Source of the DNA: Annona cherimola
Taxonomy: Eukaryota; Streptophyta; Magnoliopsida; Magnoliales; Annonaceae
Assembly: GCA_030490835.1 (NCBI GenBank)
Contig: CM059971.1
Span: 52,562,012 to 52,626,011 of the forward strand
Length of the DNA stretch: 64,000 nt
Direction: 5' to 3'
The notes beneath the pieces were generated by a model. That model saw only the letters and a list, made by a program, of their open reading frames with translations. It was not told where the DNA came from and did not search any database. This document shows, piece by piece, positions 1-11,683 of this stretch (position 1 is its first letter; each line of letters begins with the position of its first letter). Made by a program: the position numbers and the translations under genes.

Positions 1-260
1 TAAACTTAATAATTCATTTTAGAAATATGCCAGTATGTAATTTATAACATTAATTTAATATATAATACATATTATGAAATTTCTAAAATAAAATGTTGTA
101 ACTTATTCTTTAAAATTAAGTTGGTATATAAATATTTACCTTCAAAAAAAGTTATTATATAAGATATTTAAAAATATTAATATTGTGCCTTTGAAAATAC
201 ATTTCTATACAAGAAAATACCTCTAAAAATTCTTCCAAATGATGCCTACAAAATAATAAA
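1..260. repeat. AT-rich repeat module shared with 5.07-5.3 kb
   Basis: The opening bases (ACTTAATAATTCATTT followed by AGAA.TATGC) closely match the sequence at about 5,075-5,105, which lies just after the 10-bp minisatellite of the element at 3.6-7.45 kb. A 'cctctaaa' end module is also shared. This suggests the window begins inside another copy of that repeat family. It is a visual match only, with no coding content. Confidence 0.45.
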
Positions 261-823
261 AAAATTTAAAAACATATGTATACAGATGGATTCTAGTTAT
301 GACTACACGACCATATGGATTTTCTCCTTTCAAATTTACACATTCAAATTTAATTATCAGTTTGCAACTTTATTTTATCATTTTGTTACTTCTCATTATT
401 TGTTTTATTGCCGTGATTTTGAATCTATTTGGGAAAGAAAAAGACAATGATGGCATGGAGAGAGCACATTCTCAGTTTTCTATTCCATTCCATTATGTTA
501 AAATATGAATGACATGAATAGCATCCAATTTAGCACACAAAGCACACATATTTTAATTTTTCTAACACAATGTACCTATTTCAAAATTTGCATAACAAAA
601 CTTGTAGTAGACTTATTAATAACTAAATTCATTAAATCGAATTGGAATGTAATACATTGTTGCATACATTCTGCTACAAACTGAAAAAAATCGTATTTTT
701 ATTCAAGACATTACATGTCAACAATTCATTTGTTTCAAAGCATACAAAGCATACTATCCACATTTGTATCCATTTAGGAGCTGTTGGAAGCAGAAATTGA
801 GATACAGGATTCGTTCAACACAA
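261..823. other. AT-rich non-coding stretch
   Basis: No gene, RNA or repeat structure was recognised. A 69-codon open frame at 299-508 is hydrophobic and AT-driven, resembles nothing I know, and is not called as a gene. Confidence 0.5.
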
Positions 824-1317
824 TCACAGATGATCTGAAAATAGCGTAGCGACTAGGCTCTCCAGCTTCTTGGCGCCAGGGCCAGGCCTCAGGGCCGTTG
901 TGTTGCCCATGACAGAGCAGGGGTCGGTGCTGTTTTCCTTTGAACCAATGCACCAGCGCCCCAGAATAAGCATACTAGGGTGGCAGTGGAGGAGATCTGC
1001 ATCTATCCTGTCCAGCACTAGATCATCTGCACAGAATTTCCTGGCAAATGGCAAGCTACTTTCGACCATGCTTGAAAAATCATTAATGGTGAGGAAGTGA
1101 GGATGCTGCTTAGGGGGGTTGTCCCAAGATATGAAGTGTAGGTCATGGTTAACAGTCGTGTTGATGAACTCTTTGGCATTACAGATGACGGTATGGAAGT
1201 AGCCTTCAGGTGAGAAAAGGAAATTTGAATAGTACATCAAAACAGTTCATGGTAGGTTACTCCACCCCCAAATGCAGTAATCGACAAAAGAGTGAGAAAG
1301 TTCCATCCATGCTGAAC
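824..1317 (-). pseudogene. Decayed last exon of a GT14 family (GlcAT14-like) glycosyltransferase
   Basis: Read on the minus strand, this is the C-terminal part of a plant GT14 / core-2-I-branching enzyme. These are Golgi type II membrane proteins; GlcAT14 members add glucuronic acid to arabinogalactan glycans. Recognisable blocks in order are GSAWM, DYCIWGW, VLMYYSNF, SPEGYFHTVICNA, TTVNHDLHFISWDNPPKQHP, PFARKF and LRPGPGAK. The exon starts after a plausible acceptor (ctatggcag) near 1,318. It is broken: a TGA at about 1,247-1,249 stands where the family has Arg (before VLMYY), and the conserved C-terminal tail (usually ending near FRPRQC) is replaced by an early stop at about 824. The upstream exons carrying most of the catalytic domain were not found in 1.3-3 kb. 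I read it as a pseudogene fragment; family assignment is firm, the exact paralogue is not. Confidence 0.85.
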
Positions 1318-2904
1318 CTGCCATAGAAGCAAACAGGTCCACTTGCATGAAAGTATTTCCAAGATGGAGTACAAAGAATCAGCAGTCCAGAGTCCGACAG
1401 GAGAATTATTATCAAAAGTTGCAATGTATTCCAAACTGCGTGACGACAACTCAAATTCACTTTAAAATAGACATGCGGGCATCACATGTCAGATAAGAAT
1501 TGGTAGGAGCCATAAGCATAATATTGTTAGCGAGACAACTAGTGCAGCATCATCACTACAAAATCAAAAAGAACTCAAACATTCATCACATGCCAATCAT
1601 GTGGTCAAAAGTTAACCCGAAAACATGGTTAAATTTTTTCCATAAGAAATCTTGATGGCCAACATTCTCAGTTACAAACTTTAGAATAAAATAGATAATT
1701 TCTAAGATAAGACTTGCAAGTTTGGAAGAATATTTGCGGATAGAAGAAAATAAGGCACAACAACCATGGATATATACATATTGGTGAACCTCTAATTCAT
1801 TAGTTCGAGGTGAATTGGCTCTCCCAGATCTGGTCAATGTTAGAATCATTTGCCAAAGAAGCACATGGCTAGGATCAAATAAATGGTCGCTGGACAAACT
1901 TAGGGAGGCCAAAATTTAGGCCCTAATAGACGAGTAAATCAACTAATACTGTCAGATAAACAAATTTGCTTCTCCAAATCCAGCAGTAATAGTGGTCTAC
2001 CAACATAAAGAACTTATTCCTAGCCTTGCTCCACTAATGTTATTTAACTCACAAGATCTCATTCATCAATAACCACAGGTATCTCACCAAATATAATATT
2101 ATAAAAATTGCATTTCAATGCATAGCCATGATTCGAACTTTGAAGTGGACAAAACCTCAACAAGCCTCCTTGTCATTTTCACTATAGCAGAAAATTGTTG
2201 CGATTCAATGTGCAAAGTATGCTGAGCATGCCTCATAGTGATTCCTTATCAAACAAATTTTCTCATGTCTCAATGTAACCAGTTTTTAGCAGGATACACA
2301 ATCTATCATGTCAACAAAACCAAGTTTTTGTCACCAAAAGAGAACGAATTTGAGTGACTAAGTTTCAGTATGAAATGAAACCTACAGAGTCTTTTCTCTG
2401 GATGCATTTGTAGTTGTTAACTGTGAATTGATGGTTCTACGAAGCAAATCTGAATGAGTCCCAATTCCTGAGATTCCCGCTTCAATCTAGCCATGTGAAG
2501 AAGGGTGCAACTGAGGATAAGATATGCCCATGTCAAGTGAGAATTCAATAGTATATGATATTCCACGAGCTTGATGAATCTAAGAGTAAATTCGAAAGCA
2601 AAATAAATGAGCAACAATTCTCAAAATGTAACTTAGTGAAGCAACAAGATTCATCCTGCTGTGAGACAATCCAAGGTGATATTGCTTATCTAAGACCTTG
2701 GAGAAATTTTGACAGTTCACAACGTCTTAGGATTGCATGCCAAATATCCATAAAAGCCAACAAAGTTTGAGCTGGTGGGCCAGTTTGCATATATGCCGTA
2801 GGACATGATATAGTACAAAATAACTGGTCATCTATCCCACCTACTTAATCACAATTCCAAATGAGTGCAGATATCATCCTTGTCTCTTCATAGACTTCAT
2901 GTTG
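1318..2904. other. Non-coding, possibly old intron/flank of the GT14 remnant
   Basis: No upstream GT14 exon could be read on the minus strand. The open frames here (for example 1,586-1,912 minus, 2,555-2,770 plus) resemble nothing known. The sequence is less AT-biased than the true intergenic stretches, as expected for gene-derived DNA, but nothing more can be supported. Confidence 0.4.
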
Positions 2905-3090
2905 TATTTAGGTAACCATTTGCACATGAGAAAAATGCACAAAGCGCTTCCTATGGGTTGGGCTTCTTTTTTATTTTACTAGAGTGCTCATATAGATCCT
3001 AGCCATCCAGATTAAAGGAATGGCAGAGATACAGCTTCCCACGAGAAAAAAACAGGGAAGTGCTTCCCATGGGTTGGCCCCCCATAAGCC
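2905..3090. repeat. Two partial end motifs of the ATGGGAAG inverted-repeat family
   Basis: At about 2,935-2,965 and 3,040-3,085 the sequence runs CA(T/C)GAGAAAA...GCGCTTCC/GTGCTTCCC then ATGGGTTGG. The same end structure closes the element at 7.40-7.45 kb and appears in reverse at 3.62 kb and 53.66 kb. These look like isolated element ends left by nested or abortive insertions. No internal sequence was assigned to them. Confidence 0.5.
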
Positions 3091-3610
3091 ACCACTATAA
3101 ATCGGGTTGGGCAAAATCTCAGCCTAAACCTACCACAAACCTTACTTGTTGGACCTTAGGTTATCGGTGGAATAAACCACTTTTTGAGTTTTTTACCTCC
3201 TTTGTAAAGAAGGGATTTCTTGTAAGCTTGTTGTTGGCGAGTCCTTGATAAGAACGAACAATTCAAACACAAAATTCAAGGGAATTTTATTGATTGAGTG
3301 CGAGAATCTCACTAAATTTTACAAGAAAAAGAAGAAACGAGAATAGAAAGAGAGAAGGAAGAACAAAGCTATCTCGCTCAAGGAAAGCAGGAACAAAATA
3401 GATACAACTGAATCAGATTTTCCACTCTTCGTCAATCTAGATCCCTTTTATAGATGTGATGACCGACCTTCCAGCTTAGCTATAGAACCTCTAACACGGA
3501 AAGTGCACTCTCAAGGAAATTGCATGCATAGTACGGAAGCTATCATCCATATGCACACCCCATGCACTATCAGTTTTAGCAACATCAAATTGGACCCACC
3601 TTGATCCCAA
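3091..3610. other. Unassigned non-coding sequence
   Basis: No gene could be supported. A 62-codon open frame (3,060-3,248) starts inside a repeat end and is unlikely to be real. The block at 3,240-3,480 (GAAT/AAGA-rich) looks like transposon untranslated sequence but matches nothing specific. Confidence 0.35.
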
Positions 3611-4029
3611 ATAAGAGCCCCAACCTATGGGAAGCCTTCCCCATGAGAAAAAAAAGGAAGTAGAGACACTGTGTTAATTTTACAGTGTGAGTATATTTGT
3701 TTAAAAACTTGAGTATATTTGGTTTTTTGATAAAATTTGTATTATATACATACAAAATCTCAATCTATTCCATTCATTTGCTGGATCAACTACTAAAACG
3801 TATGTAGACATAATTTTTCATTATTTGACAATTTTTAAAAAAATTTATGTACAAAAACTTATTTTTTAATACGATTCATTATAATTGGCAAAGTTGAAAA
3901 ATATATTTTATATTAGGAGTTATGTTATATTATTTAAAGTTAATGTAATTAAGGTACTCTCAAAAATAACAATTTCATTTATTATTTTTGATTTTTTGAA
4001 AATTTATTAATATTTTTTATTTTTCGAAT

Positions 4030-5030
4030 ATAATTGCATCTAACCGCATCTAATTTTTGAAATTAATAAGTTAATCCTAATTTAACACCTATAATATGAT
4101 CTTATTCCTCTTATAAGATCATTTATACTTTAATGACGAAATTTGAAACCCAGATAATACCATTTAATGAAATCACCTTAATCTAACAGCGTCTAACAAC
4201 ATCTAACCGCATATAATAGCATCTAACAGTATCTAACCGCATCTAACATCATCTAACAGCATCTAATCTTATTTAATTTTTTAAATTAATAAGTTAATCC
4301 TAGTTTAACACCTGTAATATGATCCTAGGCCCTTTATAAGGTCATTTATACCTTAATAACGGAATTTGAAACTTAGATAATATAATTTAATGAAATCGCC
4401 TTAATCTAACAACGTCTAACAGCATCTAACAACATCTAATCGCATCTAATTTTTGAAATTAATAATTTAATCCTAATTTAACACATGTAATATGATCCTA
4501 GGCCCCTTATAAGGTCATTTATACCTTAATTACAGAATTTGAAACTCAAATAATATGATTTAATAAAATTCACTTTAATCTAACAGCGTCTAACAATATC
4601 TAACCACATCTAACCGCATCAAATAGCATCTAACCACATCTAACAGCATCTAATAGCATCTAATTTTTGAAATTAATAAGTTAATCCTAATTTAACACCT
4701 GTAATATGATCCTAGGCCCCTTATAAGGTCATTTATACCTTAATTACAAAATTTAAAATCCAGATAATATGATTTAATGAAATCCACCTTAATCTAACAG
4801 CGTCAAATAGCATCTAACCACATCTAACAGCATCTAATTTTTGAAATTAATAAGTTAATCCTAATTTAACACTTGTAATATGATCATAGACCCCTTATAA
4901 GATCATTTATACCTTAATTACAGAATTTGAAACCCAGATAATGCGGTTTAATGAAATCTACCTTAATCTAACAGCGTCTAACAGCATCTAACAGCATCTA
5001 ACCGCATCTAACATCATCTAATTTTTGATA
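4030..5030. repeat. 10-bp minisatellite (CATCTAACAG-type) in a higher-order repeat
   Basis: Short runs of the decamer (CATCTAACAG, CATCTAACCG and variants) alternate with a roughly 120-150-bp spacer that begins ATTTTTGAAATTAATAA and includes TAATATGATCCTAGG and a poorly conserved GAAACCCAGATAAT. Spacer starts are visible near 4,051, 4,280, 4,447, 4,659 and 4,829, giving five units of about 170-225 bp. The same architecture with a different decamer occurs at 54.07-55.21 kb. Confidence 0.85.
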
Positions 5031-6600
5031 TTTTATAAATATTTTACCTAATTTGTGTGTTTTGCAAAAGATGTATACTTAATAATTCATTTCAGAACTA
5101 TGCAAACCTTTAAGTAATTTTAAAACTAAATAAACATTAAGTTAATTTAAAATAAAAATAAAAATTTATTTTCTTCAAGTGAAATCAATGTAAAACTATC
5201 AATTTAATAAATATTTACATTGAATAAAAAATTTATAGAAAATATTCATGTTATAGAACACCTCTAAATAAAGTCCAATAAAAAAATTTTGATATAAAAT
5301 TATAATTTAGATTTAAATAAACTAAATATATATGATTTTTGAGACTGATTTAATAATTAAGTATTTTTATATTAGTAAAAAATTATTTAATGAATCCACC
5401 TAAATCTAACATCTAACTGTAAACTTTTATATGTATTTCTATTTTTTCACACAGAAATTATGAAAATTGCATTTACCTGTTTTTTTTTGTGAAAAATACA
5501 ATTTTCTCATAAAAAATTTCATTAAATAATTTGAGGAGTGTTTACTAGGTTATTAAAATAATTGGGAAAGAATTGTAAAATTATTTGAATAGTTCAATTT
5601 GAACATTTTTAAAACAAATTATATTAGTTTGCATATAACTTATAGGATTCACATGCAATAACTTATAGAATTTACTTGCAATAACTTATAGGATTCACTT
5701 ATCTCTCTATTCGGTTGTTTCTATGTGAAATTAATAAAATTAAAATTGAAATGAAGATTAAAACAAATTAAATTAATATATAATTATCAATTTAACAAAT
5801 TATAAAAATACAATGAAAATAAATATTAATTTGATTTAAAATAAAAATTAATTCAATTAATTATGAACATAATCAATTTTTTGTGTTGTGCTAATTTGCG
5901 AAGTTAATAAGTTAAGCTTACAAAAATCCATGAGTTTATCTCATTTCTCTTGTTGCTCTTTTCAATTTAAAATTTAGAAACATATTTGCTATAAAAAAAG
6001 GTCATTTTGCATAGATATGAGACAAGTAATTAAATGGGCTAGAAATGATTAAATTAGAAGTGGGTTTCAAGGAATGCATGAACGGTACCTAGTCTCATTG
6101 ATTTTAAAGGTTACTATAAGTTTTGATTTCTAAAATCATGGGCAATATTTATAGCTTAAGACTTATATTTAAAATTTTTATATATTTATTATTACTAAAA
6201 TTAGTAAACTTAAAATAATAATAATAAATATTTATTTGTCTGTAATTTTTATGAATTAAATTAGTTTCAATTAAAGCTTTACTAAAAATAATTAAATTTG
6301 TTTTATGATTGATCGTGGATGGATGGTGAGTGGCCAATTGTAACTTTTTGAAAAAATAATTATTTTAATATATTAACTTTTCTAAATATGAAATAATTTA
6401 TAATTAAAATAATTTAATATACAATGTATTTTATATTTATTCAACATTTTAAGTTTGTATATTATTATATATTCGGCTTTAATGAGCTTCAAAAAGTAAA
6501 TTGAATATATTTATTTATATTTTGCATTTGATTTGTTTTTTTTTAACTTCTATAATATTAATTATCATTCATTCTTCATTGCCATTTTTTATTTTATATT
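5031..6600. other. AT-rich interior of the inverted-repeat element
   Basis: No coding region was recognised. The start (5,030-5,290) is homologous to sequence following the minisatellite in the second copy (55.2-55.9 kb) and to 62.74-62.87 kb, ending in a shared 'agaacacctctaaa' block. The rest is low-complexity A/T. Confidence 0.5.
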
Positions 6601-7400
6601 TCTTTTAGAGTTCAAATCGTTCAAAAATCAACTTGCATGTGCACCATTTTGGATACACTACTGGATCATTAATTTCAGTGGTCCGTCTTCCCCATCCCTT
6701 CCAAAATGAGATGCACCATTGGAGCATCAGTTTTCGTGCTCCATCTTGTCCAACCTTCCCAAACGAGATGGGTCATGACTGCAAACAAGTTTTCAATAAC
6801 TGGATTTGTAAAAATGAGTTAGTTATCGCTGCATTGATCTTCTACGTTACCCATCTTCCATACCTTAATGAGGCAGCCATGGCAGCATCGATCCAATCTC
6901 CGCCGGCTATCATCCAAAGATCCAGTCCATCAATCTGATGCCTAATAGCGAAGCCACAAAGATTCGTACTCTATCTCTAGATCTGCTAAAAAATCAATGC
7001 CTACTACAAGAAAAAGACGATAAAAACCCATTAAATCAGTCGATGCCTAATCTCCCATGGCCAACTAGTTGCTGGCCATCGGTAAGGAAGAAGAAGATAA
7101 AACCCATTAAACCTACCCCAATAATGAAGATCTCCATGCAACCGCTTCCCTCTTCAAGTGTCATCGAATCTGGCCGCTTCTCTCTTCAAATATGTCGTCT
7201 TCGAATTTGAGACGAGAAAAATCGAAACCCATCTCCACTGCTCTAATAATCAAATAGAAAATTCCCATTCATTTCGTGAGCTCCGACAATCCAGTCGGCG
7301 AGTAGGACGACTTCATTTCCATGCCTCACTTCCGTTTTTTCAGCTTCCCGAAATGCCCCCTCTCATCCTAGCCCTCCATTAGAAATTGACAGTGGAGATG
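6601..7400. other. Higher-GC block inside the element, possibly captured sequence
   Basis: Base composition rises sharply against the AT-rich flanks, and short open frames occur on the plus strand (6,633-6,938; 6,938-7,210; 7,158-7,382). None resembles a protein I recognise. Composition change inside a transposon is what captured host DNA would give, but the source cannot be named. Confidence 0.3.
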
Positions 7401-7454
7401 ACGCTTTCCACGAGAAAAACGTAGAAAGCACTTCCCATGGGTTGGGTCTCTTAT

Positions 7455-7880
7455 GAAAAAAGCATTTATGTCTTGTTTGCTATAAACAAATCCCAAGATG
7501 GGGATTATGAAGAAGGGTTTTAATGGAAAATGTTTTATACGTCTTGTTTGCTATAAACAAGCCCCAAGATGGGGATTATAAAAAGGATTGATGTAATAAA
7601 TATTTTTGGACATATGAATGTCCTTTGCCAAAGAGTTTAGGTGAAAAATATTTTAAGACATATGAATGTCCATTTCCAAAAGGATTTATGTAGAAAAATA
7701 TTTTAGAACATATAAATGTCCATTGCCAAAGAAAGTTTATGTCAAAGATGTTTTGAGACATCAAATGTCCCTTGGCTAAAGGAACTTATGATGAAAAATG
7801 TTTTGGACGTAAAAACGTCCATTGGCAAAAGAAGGTTTCATGTAAATGTCTTGGAACATTATAAATGTTCACACAAGACC
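7455..7880. repeat. Tandem repeats, two ~80-bp units then ~60-bp units
   Basis: Two units contain CTTGTTTGCTATAAACAA then CCCAAGATGGGGATTAT. They are followed by five or six units of about 60 bp, each with a tandem core of an ACAT..AATGTCC pair and (C/T)TTGCCAAAG. The short inverted pair around each core (for example ACGT...ACGT) is conserved while the spacer drifts. The position next to Gypsy pol suggests a retrotransposon untranslated region, where tandem repeats are common in the Tat lineage; that is inference. Confidence 0.7.
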
Positions 7881-8484
7881 AAAGAAAATTACTTAAAGAG
7901 GGTAAAACGCATATGTTTTGCCTTAACAAGCCCAGACATGTCTTGCAAATGGTTTTAAGAAGGGATGTTTATGGAAATATTTTAAAGGAAAGTGCTTGCC
8001 TAGAAATAAAATGCTTCCTTACTGAGTTATCACTCACGTTTTGTTTTTCCAAACATTAGATAGGTGCAAGGAAGCTCAAGAGGTCGTGGACCTGAGCATT
8101 AAGGAAATGTATGACATATATAAGATGGTATTCATGTATGCTAAAAGGATTATCCATGATAAATGAAATGCTATGAACGTAAGTTTTCATGTATGTTGAC
8201 ATATATGTATTTATTTAAAGTTCTAAGTTTTATGTAAATTGATAATTGAATGAATGTATGTATGTATATAATAAAAATATCATGATTAGGTCAAGAGGAC
8301 CTTTAATGTAGAAGAACAAGTTGAAATGTCATGAATGATATGTGCAATTAATCACGAGTGTATCATTGCTTATGATATGAATGAAATGATGAAAGAAAAG
8401 GAATAAAAAAATGGACGAGATCCAATTAAGAACCCGCCGCGTGGTCAGGGCAACAATCCTGATTCACATTTACCAATCGATAGG
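7881..8484. other. Non-coding flank of the Gypsy remnant
   Basis: AT-rich sequence with no readable integrase, which would be expected here if the minus-strand Gypsy polyprotein continued beyond RNase H. The ORFs on the plus strand (7,716-7,958; 7,865-8,059) are repeat-derived. Confidence 0.45.
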
Positions 8485-8499
8485 ATCTTGGAGTAAGGC

Positions 8500-10130
8500 T
8501 TAGGATGTGACATCTCGGGTTGGGGGCGCCATATTGGCTAAAGTATCGGCATGAGTATTTTGCTCTCGAGGTATTTTCTGAATAGAGAAGAGGGGGATTC
8601 GATTAATAAGGTTTTTGCAAAGTCGGGTGTAAGAGATCATGTTGTCATCCTTTGTTTCGAAGATTTCTTTGACCTGATTGACCACTAAATTGGAACTAGA
8701 GAAAACATTAAGACGCTTTACCTTAAGGGAGGACGTGATATTCAATCCTTGGAAAAGGGCTTCATATTCGGAGACGTTAGAGGCATTAAATGTAAATCGA
8801 ATAACAACTTCTAGTTTGGTTTTATCCGATGTATGTATGAGGAGATCAGCTCCACTACCTTGTTTGTTGGATGCTCCATTTGTATGGAGCTCCCATTGTC
8901 CCGCCATAGGTGTGGCAGCATCTGTCACAACATGGTGGTCAGTTCTATCAGAGCAAAGGGGGATGTTGTTACCTTCTTCGCAATTTAGGGCATTTGTAAA
9001 TTCGCCTACTATCAGTAAGGGCCTGTCCTTTTATTGCTTTGAAGGGTTGGAATTGTATATCAAATTATGACAAATCCAATGCCATTTCATCAGTCTTCCT
9101 GAAATGTCGAGCTTGTGTAAAAGTTGTTGCAAAGAGTAATTAGTATAAATAATGATGATATGGGCCTGAAAATAGTGACGTAATTTCTTTGAAGCAATTA
9201 GAAGTGCGAAAAGCTATTTTTCCAACAAAGAATAATGGGTTTCTGCATCATGCGACATTTAACTAATGTAATATGTAGGATGCTGGATCCCATTGTTTGT
9301 TCCCACTAATACAGCACTAACCGTGCTAATCAAAGCTGGTAAATAAATTAAAAGGGTTCCCCTTGTAGTTAGCTTCATTAGCAAGGGTGCTTTTGAGAGA
9401 TAACGCTTCATCTCTTGAAAGGCCGATTAACATGTTGCCGTCCATTTGAAGTCTTCAGTTTTCCTGAGGATCTTGAAGAAAGGCAAAGATCTGTTAATAG
9501 ATTTTGAAATAAATCTATGCAATGTGACAAGGTGTCCTATGAGTTTTTGTATATCTTTTTCATTTTTTGGTGTTTCCATATCCATTATGGTTTTTATCTT
9601 AGTAGGATTTACCTCAATACCCTTCTTTGAAATAATAACTCCTATGAACTTTCCTTTGGTTATTCTAAATATGCATTTTTTTGGGTTTAACTTCATGTCC
9701 AAATGTCAAAGAGTGCAAAGATTTATGCTAGATTTGTTATATGTTGTATAAGTTCTTTTCTTTTTACTATCATGTCATCAACATCGACTTTCATGTTTTT
9801 GTCTATTTGTTATGCAAAGTTCTTATTCACTACCCTTTGATAAGTAGCGCAAGCATTTTTAAGTCCAAAAGACATTACTCTATAACAGTAGGTTCCTTCG
9901 AGGGTAATGAAGGAGGTTTTTTCTTCATCTTCTTTGGCCATTTTTATTTGATGATATCCAAAAGAGGTGTCCATAAAACTAAAAATATTATAGCCTATAG
10001 TTGAATCAATTAATTGATCAATGTTAGGTAATGGATAACTATCTTTTGGGGTGACTTTATTCAAGTTAGTGTAGTCTATATGTGTGCACCATTTGCCATT
10101 AGGCTTTGGTACTAGGACTACATTGGACAA
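8500..10130 (-). pseudogene. Ty3/Gypsy reverse transcriptase and RNase H (decayed)
   Basis: The minus strand begins with VLVPKPNGKWCTHIDYTNLN and FMDTSFGYHQIKM, core RT blocks of plant Gypsy elements. The catalytic box near 9,774-9,795 reads V-D-V-D-D where the family has Y-V-D-D, and stops flank it. The connection region (LNPKKCIF, GIEVNP, HRFISKSINRSLPFF) is open at 9,702-9,427. A stop-rich stretch follows, then RNase H at 8,928-8,500 (NGASNKQGSGA, SEYEAL, REQNTHADTLA). The first RNase H catalytic Asp (DGAS in relatives) is Asn here. The enzyme is therefore inactive on at least two counts. Confidence 0.88.
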
Positions 10131-10449
10131 CCACTAGGGGTATTCAACTTCTCTAATGAAGTGGGTAGATAGAAGCTTGCTAATTTCTTGTGGAATTATC
10201 CAGTGTCTTTTAGATGCAAAGTTTCTTTTCTTTTATTTTATTGGTTTGACTTCTGAGGATATGTTTAGTTTATGATTCGGTACGGATGGGCGCAAACTTG
10301 TTAATGCTAGGGTGTTCAATGCAAAAATGTCAATATTGGTATGTAAGAAGTTTATCGAAGTGTTTTGAAAAGAGGGGTCAGTTGATGTACCTATTGTGAC
10401 ATGCTTGCGTATGATATCTCCTACATTGACGGCAATTATGGGTTCGATC

Positions 10450-11001
10450 TCATCGGAGGGTGATGTGGAGTCCACAAGTTGCTTCCTTTTGCAAGTTGCC
10501 AAATAGTAATGGAAGACCATTTTCTAGTTTCGTCTTGTGATACCTTCTCTTGTAATTATCGAAAACTTGACACAAAGATGGTAAGTAGAAACAATGGCTT
10601 GTAGCCTGTTGAGGTTTAGGCGCGACATTATAAGCTGATGGGATATTGACCACCAAGAAATCAACTTCAATCATAGTTTGTTGTGGTGCGGTCTCAATCG
10701 TAAAAGGGAGTGTGATTAACTCTTCTACGTACACTTCATCTCCCATGAACCCAATCAAGAGCCCAATGTGAGGGCACAAATTTCTTCTCGACAACTTCAT
10801 CTTGTCAAAGGCTATGATGAATAGAATGTCTGCAGAACTACCAGTGTCGATCATGATTCGACAAACTGTCCAATTAGATATGATAGCCTCAATGACAATA
10901 TCGTCATCATGGTGTGTGTTCAAAGGGTCTTTTTCACCCATATTAAAGGTGTATTTTGTCAGAGGACAGGGTCTTTTACTGGATGTTATCCGAATGTGCA
11001 T
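10450..11001 (-). pseudogene. Ty3/Gypsy aspartic protease domain
   Basis: An open minus-strand frame of 183 codons holds the retroviral-type aspartic protease motif IDTGSSADILF, preceded by HHDDDIVIEAI and followed by LPFTIETAP, the usual plant Gypsy arrangement between gag and RT. It cleaves the polyprotein in active elements. The frame opens at a Met inside gag-PR sequence and ends before RT, so it is a fragment of an originally continuous polyprotein. Relatives at 11.2-11.4 kb (minus) are probably gag C-terminus but too worn to define. Confidence 0.85.
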
Positions 11002-11683
11002 ATCTTCTTTTTCAGATTGGGTGCTACCTTCGCAAGCAAGGCCTCCATGAATGGTGGAGATGACTCCATGTGTGGGAGTGTTTGACTATTCATATTTAGA
11101 TCCCGATCTTGGCTCGAGACGACAATGGGACCCTTTACCTCAATTCTTTTTATGAATTGGGCGATGATGACTTTCTTAATAAGTTCTTTAATAGCGTTCT
11201 TCAATTGGATACATCAGTAAGCGGAATGCACACTAACGAAAGGTGTCCATTTTCTCTCAAGGGGCCCTCATTTGGTTTGGCTTCTTCAAGAGGCCTTTGT
11301 CTTTGATGGCGAGGAATATTTTGTCCTGTGAAGTTGTCAAGGGGGTATATTTCTCATTCCTATGTGTAGAAAAGAGAGGTCCATCCCTTCGACCCATTTT
11401 TTTACGGATTGTTGATCGTAGTTTTGAGGTCTTTTCCTACTTGACCCTAGGGGTGCAACTTGGTCCGGGTACCCGCGGGTCGACCCGCTGGGTACCCGAA
11501 ATAGGGTAGGTTCGGTTCCATTGTAACTACCCATAGGGTCGGTTCAGTTCTGGGTATTAAATACCTGTTCGAATTTGGGTTAGGGTCGGTTCCAGTGCTG
11601 GGTACCCGGAACCGACCCTGATTTCATATTATATTCATAAATATATATAATATATATCAACATTCGGCAGCCCTAAATCCCTA

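Larger units (their letters stand above)
3611..7454. mobile_element. Probable non-autonomous inverted-repeat element, ~3.8 kb
   Basis: The left end reads ATAAGAGCCCCAACCTATGG and the reverse complement of the right end reads ATAAGAGACCCAACCCATGG, both continuing into GAAG. The terminal repeats therefore match at about 19 of 21 bases and are followed on both sides by a secondary stem (a GAGAAAAA motif). Inside are a 10-bp minisatellite, about 1.5 kb of AT-rich DNA and a mixed-composition block. No transposase was seen. No clear target-site duplication was found outside these ends, so the exact limits and superfamily are uncertain. A diverged relative begins at 53.65 kb. Confidence 0.55.

Noticed and set aside
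870..1100. Plus-strand open frame opposite the GT14 exon
   Set aside because: It is the antisense shadow of the conserved glycosyltransferase exon and has no independent support.
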